A program made the translations under genes and the position numbers. Source: Struthio camelus (Eukaryota; Chordata; Aves; Struthioniformes; Struthionidae). Taken from it: a stretch of 64,000 nucleotides of DNA. The DNA is taken from contig NC_090967.1 of assembly GCF_040807025.1 (NCBI RefSeq), positions 4,586,001 through 4,650,000 of the forward strand. The letters run 5' to 3'. A model generated the notes under the pieces. The model saw nothing but the letters and a program-made list of their open reading frames with translations, did not search any database and had not been told where the DNA came from. This document shows positions 29,531-42,200 of this stretch, piece after piece; position 1 is the stretch's first letter; every line of letters begins with the position of its first letter.

Positions 29531-31929
29531 GGTAGAATATTAAGGGCTGGAGTCACTGCCATAATAACGTATTGATTTCAATGAAACTGAGCTCAATGGA
29601 GAGGAGTCCGTCCAGCCTTGCTCCATTCCCCATGTGCCCCAAGAGAATGTTTTGTGTTAGACTAAATGCCTTTGTAAGTGCCTCTCAGCTTTGCACTCAC
29701 TGTGACCCATTCTGCGTAGACATAGAAACAGGCAGGGTGCAGGATCAGGCCTGTAATCACATTTCCTTTTGGCAGTAGGTGTTTTATCAGCTTTGGTCTC
29801 CCTGGGCAGTTTGAGCTGTGTGACTGTCTGGCTCCCCTGAGCAGAGCTCATCGCCCAGCTAGGCAGGAGTTCTTCCACCAGTAGCTGCCCTCTAGCCCTT
29901 GCCTCCCATTTCATTCATGCCTTCAGTTCTCACCAAAGAGCAGAAATGAATTCAACTGCACATCTCGTAAGCCCTATTTCCCTGCTAAGATTTTTTATTA
30001 AGCCATCTCAGATAAAGCAACACGTGCACACCAGTGACTTGGGGAGGGCTTTGGGAGTGCGATAGAACTATGCACATCTGGAAGGCAGGTAGTGATTAGT
30101 TGCTGGCTTACCAGAAGCAGCAGCTGGGATCTTGCATCAGGAAGACAGGGGCAATCATTTGATGACTGTCTCTTGTGATTAATCCTTCCCCACAGCATCT
30201 CCAGAGCTGAATCCTGTATCCAGCTGCCCGTCCTCCATGGGTTCCAGAATGCCTACCCTTCTTTCCCGTTGGAAGAAGGATCTCTTTGGCTAGAAGGGGA
30301 TCACAGATGTTAGCAGGATGTTGTAGGTCCTCAAGGCCAACATTTGCATCTCTAGTTCTCACTGCCTCTGCAACAGCTTTCCGTAGCTTTGAAGAGGAGA
30401 GCTGAAGGTTTGACAATGGTCACAGAAGAGCTGTAAACTATTGAACTGGCAGTTAATACTGCATGGCTCAAAGAGGGGTTGTTAAATACCTCACTTACTT
30501 CTGGATTCTGCTCCTGTTTCCACCAGTGACCCTGGCCAGATCCTCTTGCCTCTGTATTTCCATTTGTCCTATGGGAAAGCAGGGATCTACAGTTAGGGAG
30601 TAGCAGCCATTTGGGTAGGTAAAGCAGGAAAAAGTGACCCCAGAGGCCCCAGAGGAACAGATCCGAGATTCCTGAAGTCCCAGTCATTAAAAAGTGTTCC
30701 CTCTTGTCTGTGTCTGTTTTGAGGACACAGATGCCCTTTTATTATTCCCACATGGATGAGCAGTTGTATTTGTGTAAGCTCCTATCCATGAGCCTTGCAT
30801 CTTCCTATAATGAGAAGGGTGGTTTTGTTAGCCTTGGAGATTTCAGCAGAAATAATCATGCTTGGAGACACCTGCACCGTTCTGTAGTGAGCTCTGCCCT
30901 GACACAGAGAGTGGGGCTTGGACAGGGAGCCCGGTCAGCCAGGAGATGGAGCAGCTTGCCTCCTCAGCATGGTGCAAGCAGGGGACTAAGGAGAGAAAGC
31001 CTGGGCCCTTACCAGAGCTCTTCTCTTTGATGAAGCAGATGTGACTGCTTTTTTGTGCTGGAACAGCTGTGTGTTTGAAAAGAAGCAAAACGGCTCACAG
31101 ATTTGTGGCTCAGGGCTGGGACACGGGGCCTTTCATTTTCTTCAAGGACTCTTAAGGAAGGTCTCGTTGTACCTGCTTGGAATTAATTCTACCAACATTG
31201 AAGCATTCAGTCCCCTGTCTGACCACAGGCTCCCCATCCCAGAGCTCAAGAGATGCCTCCTCTTTCCTTTCTTCTGCCTGAGACAATTGATACCCAGGGA
31301 CTGGCTTCAGCAGCCAAGCCGAAGCTCAAATCAACAGCCGGGACCCAATTCTAATGCAGGCTACGCTGGTCTGGCTTGGAGCCCCCAGGAAACTGATTCT
31401 CCAAGTCTTCCTGCAGCAGCTGCAGGCTGGCAGCTTTGTCCCATTCCCCAATGCACATCTCTGTCCCCCCCAGCCCAAGGATCCCCTCTGTGCCTCATCA
31501 GCAGAAAGTGCTGTTCTGTTTGGGGCTACCTCAGAGCTGCTGGCACAACAAAGCTGTTTTGTTTTTGGCTGAGCGCTCGGCATCTGAGCTCTCGTGTGGT
31601 TGGAGCCCATTTTTTTGCAAGAATGAAAACAGTGGATTAATGAGCTGCTTGTGGCTAATGTGCAGGGTTTCTCAGAACTGGTGCTATTAGAGCCCAGCGT
31701 CATGTAGGAGGTAAATGGCAGCACATGGTGAATAAAGCAGTGATATAATAGGTTTAAGTAGTCCATTTCCCTTTAGAGTGTTACTGATAACATGCCCAAA
31801 TGCATACAAGACCATTACCTTAATGAATAAGACCGCTCTCTGGCAGAGCACATACTGCAGCTCCTCACAAGGGGTTTATTTTTTATCATTTTCATCCAAA
31901 AAAAGACTTGGGTGTTTGAGTTGGAGTGG

Positions 31930-32045
31930 GTGCATGGAGGGCAGGACAGAGATAGAGGGGAAGAGAAGAGCACAAGAGAAGGAATATGGATGAGGAGAAA
32001 TGAGATCGAGGGGAAAGAGGAATGAAGAAGGGACATGAAAAAATG
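31930..32045 (+). repeat. Purine-rich tract
   Basis: About 115 bp mostly A and G on the plus strand (GAGGGGAAGAGAAGAG, GGGGAAAGAGGAATGAAGAA). Low complexity. Confidence 0.6.
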
Positions 32046-32894
32046 CAGCACAAACATGTTATGATTTGGACCAATATGGTCTCCAGGATCCCCAGCGAGA
32101 AGGACACGTACCTACTACACACAGAGAGAGAACAGTCGTCAGATATTTGATCTTATATATTGGAAGGAATGCGTCTTTCCTGTGGAAGCATCGCTGTCCT
32201 CTACCAGAAGCAAAATGCTACAAAACCCGTAGACATCAATGGGCCAAGGCTTGCTAATTTCTGTCTTGGATATATAGTGACCAAACATTGGCATTTGCCT
32301 CTGGTAGCTCCAGTCAGATCAGTATTGGTATCAGTTTGTGGTGACTCAACCCACATCAGTGGCGTTTCTCTGGATTTAACCTCTCTGATCAGCACTGTGA
32401 GACCCTAGTGCTCACTGACTGTCAGCCGACTCTGCTTGCGAGAAATACTTCACACTGGCACCACTGCATATGAGAGCAGAATACGCCCCTACACTTTTCC
32501 TCATATGCAGTTTACTTTTCTCCTGGAAAGGGCAGGTGATCATTTCCTCATGGAAGCACGATGACCACATATTTTCTGAATTTATTTCTAATGAATGTGC
32601 TGGGATCTGAATCTGACTGTCTTGTTACACAGCAGTGTGTACTTTTGTGCCATCTAAAGCCTTCTTTTCTCCACTGTTTTCTGGAATCTCTCTACAGAGG
32701 AGATACTGGGGTCAAATCCAGTGCCAAATGACCCTAATTTAACTGTTTGGAATTCACCATGTGAGGCGAGTTCTACAGAGGTGAGCAGCAACGTCTTACT
32801 TGCAGCAGAATACATGAGATGAGGATCACTAAAGATTAGAGTTTCTAAATGGCTGTTTATAAAGATCCCTCTGAAATCCTGAAACAATAATTGA

Positions 32895-33360
32895 CAGTAT
32901 GTTTAGGAACAAGAACATGATCAGACTGATCCACAGCAGAGTGGCCCCATCCCAGTATCCCGTCTCTGATAGTAAGTAGAGGAGAATGCTTAGGACGCTG
33001 TACAAGGATAGGCCATATAAAGAATAAGGCCTCTTATAGCTCTACTTTTGTAGCTTCCAGCAATCTGCAAGGACTGCCGGGATGTTGCATCCAAACTGTT
33101 AAGTTTAATCGCCACTGATAGACCAAACCTCCATAAACTTGTCTAAAACCTTTTGAACCTATTTATACTTTCAGTCTACAACAGTATCCTGTGGCAAATG
33201 AGCTTCAAAATTTAATTATGTGCTATGTGGAAAAGCACTTCTTTTTGCTTGTTTCAAACTTGCTCCCTGGTAATTTCACGGGGGCACCGACTTGTTGTAT
33301 TGTGAGAAACAGCATTTAAAATATCTAAAGGACGTAGAATCCCAGATTTTATTGGAAGGT
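32895..33360 (-). mobile_element. Ancient CR1/L3-like LINE 3' fragment
   Basis: The minus strand reads as the 3' region of an old amniote CR1: GGTTTTAGACAAGTTTATGG, GTCTATCAGTGG, then GATACTGGGATGGGG and a 3' end CATGTTCTTGTTCC. Strongly diverged. A different lineage from the copies at 17 and 19 kb. Confidence 0.7.
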
Positions 33361-35284
33361 CATGTGATTTTGACTTCTCGGTGTTAAAGCTGCTTTTGAA
33401 AACATGGAACATGGGATCTACTTTAATGCTTATGAAAATACTGCTTCCAGTACTGTGATTTGCTCTTCAGGTTGTTTTTATTTTATTTTTTCTTTTAGCC
33501 TCTGCTTACAAGCTGCTCTAGCCCCTGAAAGATCCAGTTCTCAAGCTTCTTGTTTACTCAGTTAGCATGAGCTTTATTTTTTCAATTCTCCTTTTAACTG
33601 CTTCAGCAGCTGAGAGTTTGTTATTTGAGACATGAGCCACAAACTGAACCAAGGATAGGCAGGCTTGTCCGAATGACCTCTTTCTCATTATATTTCTGAT
33701 GCTCTCAGTGTCACAAGTTCAAGTACATGCACATGAGGTTCAGTACAACGCGGAGATAAAGCTACTGAGATGGAGACGTCCACACTCTCCCCTGAGGCAT
33801 GAACGTACTCTGCCGCTACTCCACTGTGCCTTTTGCAGATACCTCATTAAAAGTGGGTTCATTACACATAAACATGCCCTTGTACTTTTACAGGCATGCA
33901 TAGTCACAAACATAATTTGAACACACTGAGAGATAGCTCACCCTGACACAGATATGTCTGAGTCCTTATTTACACTTATACAGAGACCTTGCATCTTAAA
34001 AGCAATTGTTCATTTGTACCCTTTTCTGCCCTTCATGGAGTTGTATATTCGTGTTTGCATTAACTTACACTGTCATATATGCAGTTTTGAACATGCTTCC
34101 CCTTGCCTAAGCCTTTGAGCTCTGTCCAAGTAATATTTTGTCTCTGTTTGAAACACCTCGTGTATCCAAAGCTGGTATGAAAAGTTCTGGTGTGGTGTAA
34201 AACTGAGTTAAGTGGGAGAGGAACTAGACCCTTTGAATCCTTCTCTTCCCAGCTGGATACGGTTTGCTCCATGAAGCCATTCACATCTTACACTCCTGCA
34301 GACACATGTTCTAGTCTGGAAGATTAGATAAAAGATGCTGGATAGCATCTCCTGAAAGCACTTTGTTCCAGAGAGACAGCAAGGGTGCAATCCCCTTCTG
34401 AGAAAAAGGAGAAAGAGTAAGATTTAACAGTAGATTTTAAAAGGGAAGGAGTGCATGGAAACAGAGCATGTTTGAGACATGTTTCCCTGAGTGTTCATGT
34501 CCTTCAGCAATTCAGTTGTGTCAGCAGGGATAAATCAGTATTGCTCTGTAAAAAATCAGCTGAATGAAACTGACTTGCCCCAACCGAGGATCAGGTGTAT
34601 GTGAGATCTGCGTGGAAGGTCTCCTGGCACAACGTTAACAACCTCTGGAGTCTGGTTGCTGGTAATGCTTACCCCATGGCTAACCAAACTGGAGCAGCAT
34701 AAACAACCTTGGAAAGTTACTGTTAGAACGCACAGTGCCGATATACACGCCCTTCCCATCTTCCTCCATCGTGGTGAAAGGATGAAGAGAAAAGAGGCTG
34801 TTGTTAGACTGCTTAGTCTGTTTGGAAGACTAGTATTACAGAGCAGTGCTATTTGCCAACTTAGCTGTGTTTGCTAGTTCAGGGACTTTATTTTTACTGC
34901 CAAGAACTGCTGGCCTGTGTACGTGTGTACAGCACGCACTAGGCTTGTGAGACAATGCAGATAGATCGCTGTGCCACAAGGAAGGGGCGGAATACACGGA
35001 TGATGCCTGGTGACAGAAGTCCCTTCCTGTCAGAGTAGCGAGAGGTGTCAGGGTGCACTGGTGGACACTGCAGGTGCATTTACCTCTGCACACCCAGGAA
35101 ACGATCTTGAAACGTGCATCAAGGGCTCTGCGCACATCTCTGACTGTGTGAGCACGCAAACTGAGGGGCGCGCGGAATAAAAGTGTGTGTGTTTGTGCAC
35201 ACATGCAGGAATGTCTACACACAAGAGTGTGAGCGGGTGTCTGCAGAAGTACCTGCACAGAGGGAGATGCCTGCAAGTGGTACA

Positions 35285-35307
35285 GTGTGTGTGTGTGTGT
35301 GTGTGTG
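35285..35307. repeat. (GT)n microsatellite inside a GT-rich degenerate tract
   Basis: 23 bp of pure GT within a tract of about 640 bp (35180-35820) full of GTGTG, TGTGTGCAC and ACATGTG words. Likely an aged expanded GT repeat; Z-DNA-prone. Confidence 0.9.
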
Positions 35308-36075
35308 CCTGTGTAAGCACGTACATGTGTCTGGGGGGTGTGTGAAGAGTGGCTGTGTATGTGGAAGCTGCCACGCCTGTGTGTAGGCAGCGCTCCAGCT
35401 GTGTGTGCAGGGAGAGAAATCTTTGGGGATGGAGATGAGATTGGTCTACGTGGGAGCTTTCTGTGCCAGTCTGCATCGGTAGGTTGTATCCGCGTGTGCA
35501 GTGGTGGAAAGCTTTCTAGGGGAGTGGATCTCTGCCCATAAGGGTGTTTGTAATATGAAAGAGCGTCTCTACCCCGTCCTCAGGGAAGTGGTCTTATATG
35601 CGTGCTTTGTGAAAAGAGGAGAATACATGGGGATTGGAGGTGTCTCTATTAGCACAGAGCTGTTGTTTTGTTTGTAATGTGTCTTTGGTTTGTTGGGGCG
35701 GATGTAGGATTCTGCATGAGAGATGTGTGCGTGGGCTGGGATAGGTGTGTAGCAACTACAAATGTGTGCACAAGGGAGGGTGTGTGTACATGTGCAGGGA
35801 AGGATAGTGGGGAGGGCTGAGCAGGGCTGCGTGCCGAGGCGATTGCCTGCGGCTCAGGGATTTTCGCGTGCACTGAACAGGGCTCTGCTCCAAGGTCTTT
35901 GTCAGAGCCGCTCTGCTTCGGAGAGTCACTAAATTCGGTGCAGGCATTTTCTATTTTGGGTGTTTCTCCACACACAAACACCTTTGCTCCCCTGTCTCCT
36001 GCCTGGCTGGGCTTCAGGCCCTCTGAACCGCTGCTCTCCCTCACTTGTTGAGGAGCTTCGGCAGGAGAAGGAGCG

Positions 36076-36089
36076 GTTCCCTTGGAAAC
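36076..36089. promoter_or_regulatory. RFX X-box-like palindrome
   Basis: GTTCCCTTGGAAAC, a 14-bp near-palindromic X-box, with a CAGCAAC half site just downstream and AT-rich homeodomain-type motifs (ATTAATC, CTAATTACC) within 150 bp. Possible enhancer 2.7 kb upstream of the TATA promoter. Confidence 0.4.
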
Positions 36090-37930
36090 CTCTGGATGCC
36101 CAGCAACAAGTCGCTGGCAGCTGCCATGTGACCAGGTGCATTAATCAGACGTGTTGTATGAATCAGGTCAGCTGGGGCCAAAGTCCAGCTCACTCCCCCT
36201 TCGCTTCGTTGCTAATTACCAAGCTGCAAGGGCTGCTCTGAGTAGGGGGTGGAAAACAACTCGAAATAATTAAATAAAACTGTGACCTTTCCTGTTGTGG
36301 CTTCTAAGTTCATCCCAGACTTTCTCCACGAGACAAATCTGTCCATTCTCTTCTCCCACTGAAACAAACCTAGAATGCAAATGAGTGAGCCAAAGGAGCC
36401 TCACAAAGTGGAAAAGTCCAGAGAGAATGAATCTGTGCCATAGATGCAGTGAATTTCCAGGTCTCTTGCAATAAGTCCTACATTTCAGTTGCATCCTTTG
36501 AATGGGGAATAACTCAGTTGTTGAGCTGGAAACAGTTTGGTCCTGTTTTGGGAACATCTCGTGTTCACAACTCAGACCCCTTTGAAAAACAAAGTTTCTG
36601 AAGTCTCAACTGGGTCATGACAAAATTGGTGGCCAAAATTACTAGTTAGCTGGCACAGGGAGGACTTGAGTCCAAAGTGTTGGTCCTACACTTTTAAAAG
36701 AAGAGGCTACAGCTCTCAGGAAACCAGACATGTGGACCCAGCTCTGCTGCAATATGGCTATTCTTCATAGATGTGCAGCTGATGGGTTTATTCTTGATCA
36801 TTCCTAGTGGCCATTTCTTTAGCCTCAGTGGGGCCTTTCTCCATTTGACTCAGGAGCAAAAACTTGATGGCAGAAGCTGGAGGGAAATCAAAGATGACTC
36901 TGTAGCTGCAGCTCTGGGCTGGGGAATAGCAGTAGTTACCACATTAAGACTGAACTGAGAGCAAATTGGGAGAGTCCTGGTGAGCAAATCAGGTAAAGAG
37001 AAAATGAAGAGAAGGATGAAGAGATCCAGCTTGGACAGTAATAGCCATAAGCACTGGCCTCAATCTCTGACTCTGTATGTCCTGCCTAGTAGGGTCTTCT
37101 GAGGAAGTTAGATACCCACGTATCACTTAGTGTCAGTTTGATGTATGTTCTGGAGTGATGTAGGCACCTCTGAGCATTTCCCATAAGATGCTATTAACAA
37201 TCTCAGCTCAAGTCCTTTTCAGGTTTCCTCTGAAATTCCCTGCTTGCTTTGCCTGCATAAAGCCAGAGCAAAGGCTTCCAGATTTGGCTCCTTCTGAATG
37301 AAAATCTCTCACGACACACACTCAAGGCCAGGCACTAGCAAGGCTGTAACATCTTCTTTTACCAGTCTCCATTCTTCATGCTGTGACTAATGCATTGCAA
37401 GGTCATCAGGTACCGCTCAGTCTCCATCTCCTCCCTCAGAAGATCAGCATCTGAGCCTCCCAGGGTATTCACTGAATTATGTCGAACACAGGTACATTCT
37501 GCTCTAAGCTGTCTTTTATCTTAGGCAACAACAGAAATGTCGCAGTTGCTGGTCAGATTCTCAGCTGATATAAGCCAGCCAAAAGATTTGGCCCATAATC
37601 CACAATGGCACTGAAGGCCAGAAAAAAAGGAGCTGGAAACAGAGAGCCTGGCTTTATTACAATCATGGTATAATTTGAATAGCATCCATTGTCCCTTGAA
37701 AAGGAGCTCCCTTCATGTCATCTGCTCTTGGATCCAGATCTTAAGAGCTCAGGATTTACCCACAAGAGTTTAATTCCTTCCATTATTAGGAGGCAGAAAT
37801 TTCCAAAAATCTGATCTGAATTTGTATCTCAAGTATTATCTAGACCAAACCTGTGACTGTGGATTGTGTTGATGACTAGCTAATTAATTTTACAATCAGT
37901 GATTATTTTTACAGTGTTATAGTGTAATAA

Positions 37931-37952
37931 TATATCCTGTGCACAGGATATA
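37931..37952. repeat. 22-bp perfect palindrome
   Basis: TATAT, CCTGTGCACAGG, ATATA reads the same on both strands with no spacer. Flanks are AT-rich. Confidence 0.9.
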
Positions 37953-38830
37953 CCAGAAGACAAAGCTTCACCTCAGAGTACTGACTGTCTAGGGCAATCT
38001 TGAAGAACTGATGTCTGCAACCTGTGCATTTGCAATCTAACAGGCAAAACACAAATCCATGCCAGCTGACACCCTCCAGTCTAAGTCAGAAACATATGTT
38101 TGCTTCTGGAGAGAAGGGTTAGGAAATAAATTTGTTCTCACTGAAGAGTGATCCATTCTTTGGCACACTCAGGGGAATAGCTGTCTGACCTCCTGGCACT
38201 AGGAACATAGGAGAACCGAATGGATTCCAAATACTCAGATCTGACTTTGCAATTCAGTTCAGTATCTCAGGGAAGAGATAAATAAAGGGAGAAAAAATAT
38301 GATAAGGCTAAGAAGTTAGAGTAAGACTTGGCTAATCCATTGGGCTGAGAAATAAGATGACAGGAGCAACACCGGCTGAGGCACACTGTGGTAAGATGGA
38401 AAGAACAGATTTTCCATCTGCTTAGGGCTTGGTCCTGGGAGATACTGAGCAACTTCTGTCCACAAAGCAAAACATGTAGGTCTTCAATCAGATTTAAGCA
38501 CTGGAAGAATCTCACTGGCTCCGTTGGGCTCCCACAGGCTTTCCTGCCTGTGCACATGCAAAATCAGTGTCTTGCATGGAGATAGCTCCTTAGCCCTCTT
38601 CCCCACTGCCGCCCTATTTCCAGGGGGTCCAAGCACAGACCTGTTGCTATCTGCCATCACTCCTCCAACCCGCCTTTACGCGAGGAGGAGACTTTTACAC
38701 TGAAGCACAGGCAGCTCTCCATGATGTAATCTGTGCAATCTGTGCATTTGCAAGGAAAAGCAGCCTCTCGTTGGCCAAAGGGAAGAGTCTCCGCCTGGGT
38801 GCTCCTCCTGCCGCCCCCCCGCGGTGGATC

Positions 38831-38837
38831 ATAAAAG
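38831..38837 (+). promoter_or_regulatory. TATA box of a plus-strand promoter
   Basis: ATAAAAG in a GC-rich setting, about 30 bp before a likely start near 38862 and 70 bp before a strong splice donor. Upstream are a TTGGCCAA element (38772-38779) and a tandem TGTGCAAT / TGTGCATTTGCAA stretch (about 38731-38755). Confidence 0.55.
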
Positions 38838-38861
38838 CCCAGAGGCAGAGGCAGGGCAGCT

Positions 38862-38900
38862 TTCCCAGCCCCTGTGCTTCCAAAGGTGACCCAGGGACAG
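38862..38900 (+). other. Candidate first exon of a noncoding or host transcript
   Basis: Runs from the predicted start downstream of the TATA box to the donor GGGACAG/GTGAGC. It has no useful open frame. A second possible donor, AAAG/GTGACC, is 15 nt earlier. It is on the same strand as mir-7-3 and about 16 kb upstream, so it may be the start of a mir-7-3 host RNA; the downstream exons were not identified. Confidence 0.4.
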
Positions 38901-39235
38901 GTGAGCTCCGGCAGGGGTGCGGAGACAAGTTCGGCCGAGGGCGGAGAGGGCTAGGCTGAGCCGGGGACGCTGCAGGTGCCTCGGGGGAGGCGAGGGGCTC
39001 CCCGGCCACCTGTGGAGCCGGTCCCACCTCTGCGAGGGAGCCAGAGGACAACTCCTCGAGGCAGAGGGGCCCCGGCCAGGCTGGAGGGCGGCAGCCTGGC
39101 GGGGGTCCGGGGGATGCTGGGGACAAGGGAGGTGATGGGGTTAGCTTCCCCCGGCCCTTGCCCTGGGGGCAGAGGGGAAGGGGCGCGGGGCAGCGGGCTG
39201 GGCCGCCGGCGCGCACCTGCTTGGCGGAGCCGCCG

Positions 39236-39256
39236 ATCAGCACCACGGACAGGGCC
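39236..39256 (+). promoter_or_regulatory. RE1/NRSE silencer site (REST)
   Basis: Contains CAGCACCACGGACAG, the contiguous core of the 21-bp RE1 consensus. By eye it differs from the consensus at two positions, the first base and one base in the right half. It lies 0.4 kb downstream of the TATA promoter, a usual position for REST control of neuronal and neuroendocrine genes. Confidence 0.75.
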
Positions 39257-42200
39257 CGAGCGGCGCCGCCCGCCCGGCGCCCGGGCGGCACCGGACACCG
39301 GGCACCGGGCCGCCTGCCCCGCTCCGCCCGCACCCGGCGGCCCGGGCCAGGACGCTGCCCCGGGGGATGCGCCGCCGGGGCCCCGGCTGCCCCATGCCAG
39401 AGCCTGCGAAGCGACGTTGGACTGCTCGGTGGGGACGGAGAGGGTCGGGGTGAGTCCAGTCCCGGAGGGGACGCTAGCAAGCGGTGTCTGGGGCCATAGG
39501 GAAGGCGAGCGAGAAGTGAGAGCTGGCACAGCCTTATCAGCCCCGCAGCACCATGCCAGTGCCGGGGAAGAAACGCCCGTGCCGTGTCAGGGTTCACTCG
39601 CCGGCTGGGCAGGCACACACAAACGCTAGAAGATCGCCCAACTGTATCGCCAAGGGGCATTTGGGAGGCAGGTTGTAATTAGCAAAGTTGGTGTCTGGCT
39701 GAGAGCCAAGTGCTAAATGCGGTGGAAAGGGAGATTGGAACAGATTTAGCTGCGTTTTGCTGAATAGCCCTGACGGCCCCAGGTAAGATGCACTCACAGC
39801 TTCAGGTTTGGGGTAGGGCAGGGACAGAAATACTTCAGGAAGCCAAGAAAGACACATGAATATGTCTGTAATCTACACTGTCTGAGATCAAAGCTTTATA
39901 CTGAAGAATTTAAAATTATTGTTTTAAAAATGTGGCTGGCTGGTAGGTTAATATAAATGTTCATGCGTAGAGTAGTTCTTAAAATTCTCCAATTTGTTGG
40001 AGAAATAGGATATTTCACTAGGATGCTGCTGAGAGTAAATTCTTCAGAGAACACTTATTTTAAAATATTTTCCTTCAGTAGTTCATTCTATCTGAGTACT
40101 CAAAATATATCTTGCTTTAGGGGTACATTTAGGGTTTGCTGATAGATCGTGTTACATTGAAGAGTTCAATGGATTATATTAAAATAGATTTTTTTTCCAC
40201 AAAGTGCTTAACCCCCCCCCCCCCAAAGCCAGTGGGATCAAACTGAACAAAGTTTTTTTTTTTTTTAATTTTGACAAAACTAAAACAACAAAAGATTTAA
40301 CTCTGGCTGACTTTAGAAATGTGAACAAATCTGAAAACTTTTTTTCATGTTTAGATTATTAAACCACTAATGTCACTTAAAAATAAAAAAGATAAAAAAA
40401 AAAGTGAAGTGTTTCAGCACTTTGGAAATGAAGCATTTCATATTGCTATTGTCAAATGAAAAGCTTTGCTGCATTTATCTTTTCTCCATTTCTGGAAGCT
40501 GAGACTATTCACTAAATTAATCCCTATTCATTGAAAATACTCACCCAGCTCTGTTAAGCATATGTTTAAGCACTTTGCTAAACAAAAGCTCAACAAGGCA
40601 AAATAATCCAAGGCTCAGACTGCCCCTATCTCCTGTCTTTACACCTGTATTTTTCTTAAATATTCTTGGTCTCTATGGGGAAAATAAAACAAGCTGTTCT
40701 CCATTTTAAGGAAATTTGTATTTGCTGTTTCTGAATTACATACTGGGAAAAAATACAAGAAAGAAAAACACTTGAAGAGAAAGTTAATGATATTTCTTTT
40801 CAGGCCCTGAATACACATGCAGCTTTCATAGAAATACGTTATATACTTTGAACAAACTAATTGTGGAAATGCTTGTCTGCAGAATGTGAATAGAGAAATA
40901 TCTTCCTGTTAAAATCTTTTAACATCTCCCATCAGTTCTTTGTTTGCACAGTGACTCAATCTGTGGTCTTTCTTCAACGTAACATAATACTGAGGTTCAT
41001 TTTTTGTAATGTCCTATCTCTTATAACACCAATGTAACGTCTTTTTCCTTTGAAGTTCAGCTGTAAAATAAGGGCAAGAAATCATGCCCCTTATCGTTTG
41101 CATGCAATGCAACGATATGCCCCAATGTAAGCATGCAAAAAAACTTGAGGAGAAGCTAGAAAATTATATTGCACCAAATATCTGTTCCTGCATTTTGGAG
41201 TTTATCTCTGTATTCTCTGGGAAATTGCCTAATCAGATCTGGTATTTAATATAAAAATTATTAGGATAGATGGTATATCCTCAACGTTGACCAAATCTTG
41301 TTTTGTGTGCAATGTAATACTTAATCAAAGTCACATTTCAATTTGTTTAGAGCATATTTTGTCACCTTTCTTTACTAGCAATTTTCTGTAGATCTCAGAA
41401 CAAGCACAGCTCATAGAAGGATACAATCCTGTCTCTTTTCTAAGAAATTTTAACACACAGAGGTCTCTGAAGAACTGAGGATTCAGGGTAAGATCTGAAC
41501 TTAATTCATTTTAATTCCTGACCCTTAAAATATTTAGCAAAAGGTGTAAACCGAAAATCAAGGTGGCATGAGGTTACTAGAAATAAACACCGTATAGATT
41601 TTTGTTATTTGATTTTGCTACAGGCAAAGTCCTCCTTCCCCTTTCCTCCTCCCATCAAAGAGACAATGTGTTCTAGTCTCCGGGCTCTGTATGCCTTGCA
41701 CAAATATTTGTCTGTGCGTCGCCTGCCACTCCAGTAATGAGCTGCTTTTCCACTGCAATCATGGCATCTGGTAGGGTTTCAGATTGTGAGTAGCTGGGAA
41801 ACTAGGAGGTGCTTGGGAATATCAGCAGTAAAAAGAGAGTGGATTTCAGACGCAAGATCTGCAATAGCTTTTGAGCTTGGATAAGCATGTCTAGGATCTC
41901 TCTTTTGCAGAGATTTGTTCAGCCCCAGACACCTGAACCTGGCATGCAGAGCCGGGTACTATGCCTGCTACAGACACCTGCATTCACATGCAATTTTACA
42001 TTCAGTATCTTTCCAACACCTGCATGTATATGCGCTAAGCATATGTGTGTGTCTGCGTGCGCCATGGTCCACCACTGCACTGCGACACAAGCGTGGTCCT
42101 AGCTAACCTGATTTTCTCCATTGGACAACATGACACAAGGGCCCCAGCTCAACCACACGCTTCACTTTAAGCACATGCATCCATCCTACCAGTTCAGCAA

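Larger units (their letters stand above)
29531..38700. other. Intergenic stretch upstream of the TATA promoter
   Basis: Holds the old CR1 at 32895, the purine tract at 31930, the GT-rich tract at 35180-35820, the X-box at 36076 and the palindrome at 37931. A 199-codon open frame at 31041-31640 (plus) shows no family resemblance. The rest is unremarkable. Confidence 0.6.
38760..39560 (+). promoter_or_regulatory. CpG island downstream of the TATA promoter
   Basis: Isolated GC-rich, CpG-dense block in otherwise AT-rich intergenic DNA. It begins at the TATA promoter, covers the first-exon donor and encloses an RE1 site. Long frames (217 codons plus, 321 codons minus) look compositional: low-complexity Pro/Arg/Gly/Ala with no recognisable domain. 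Confidence 0.6.

Noticed and set aside
31041-31640. A 199-codon plus frame in the intergenic region.
   Set aside because: Composition is patchy, no family resemblance, no promoter or splice context; a frame of this length is plausible by chance in 64 kb of moderate GC.
34823-34834. A 12-base match to the start of miR-7 (TGGAAGACTAGT) on the plus strand, possibly a second mir-7 copy.
   Set aside because: The match stops after 12 bases, the rest of the guide is absent, and no complementary arm follows, so no miR-7 hairpin forms.
38695-39660. A 321-codon minus frame and a 217-codon plus frame over the intergenic CpG island.
   Set aside because: Both are low-complexity GC-driven frames overlapping each other, with no recognisable domain; the TATA promoter and donor fit a noncoding first exon better.
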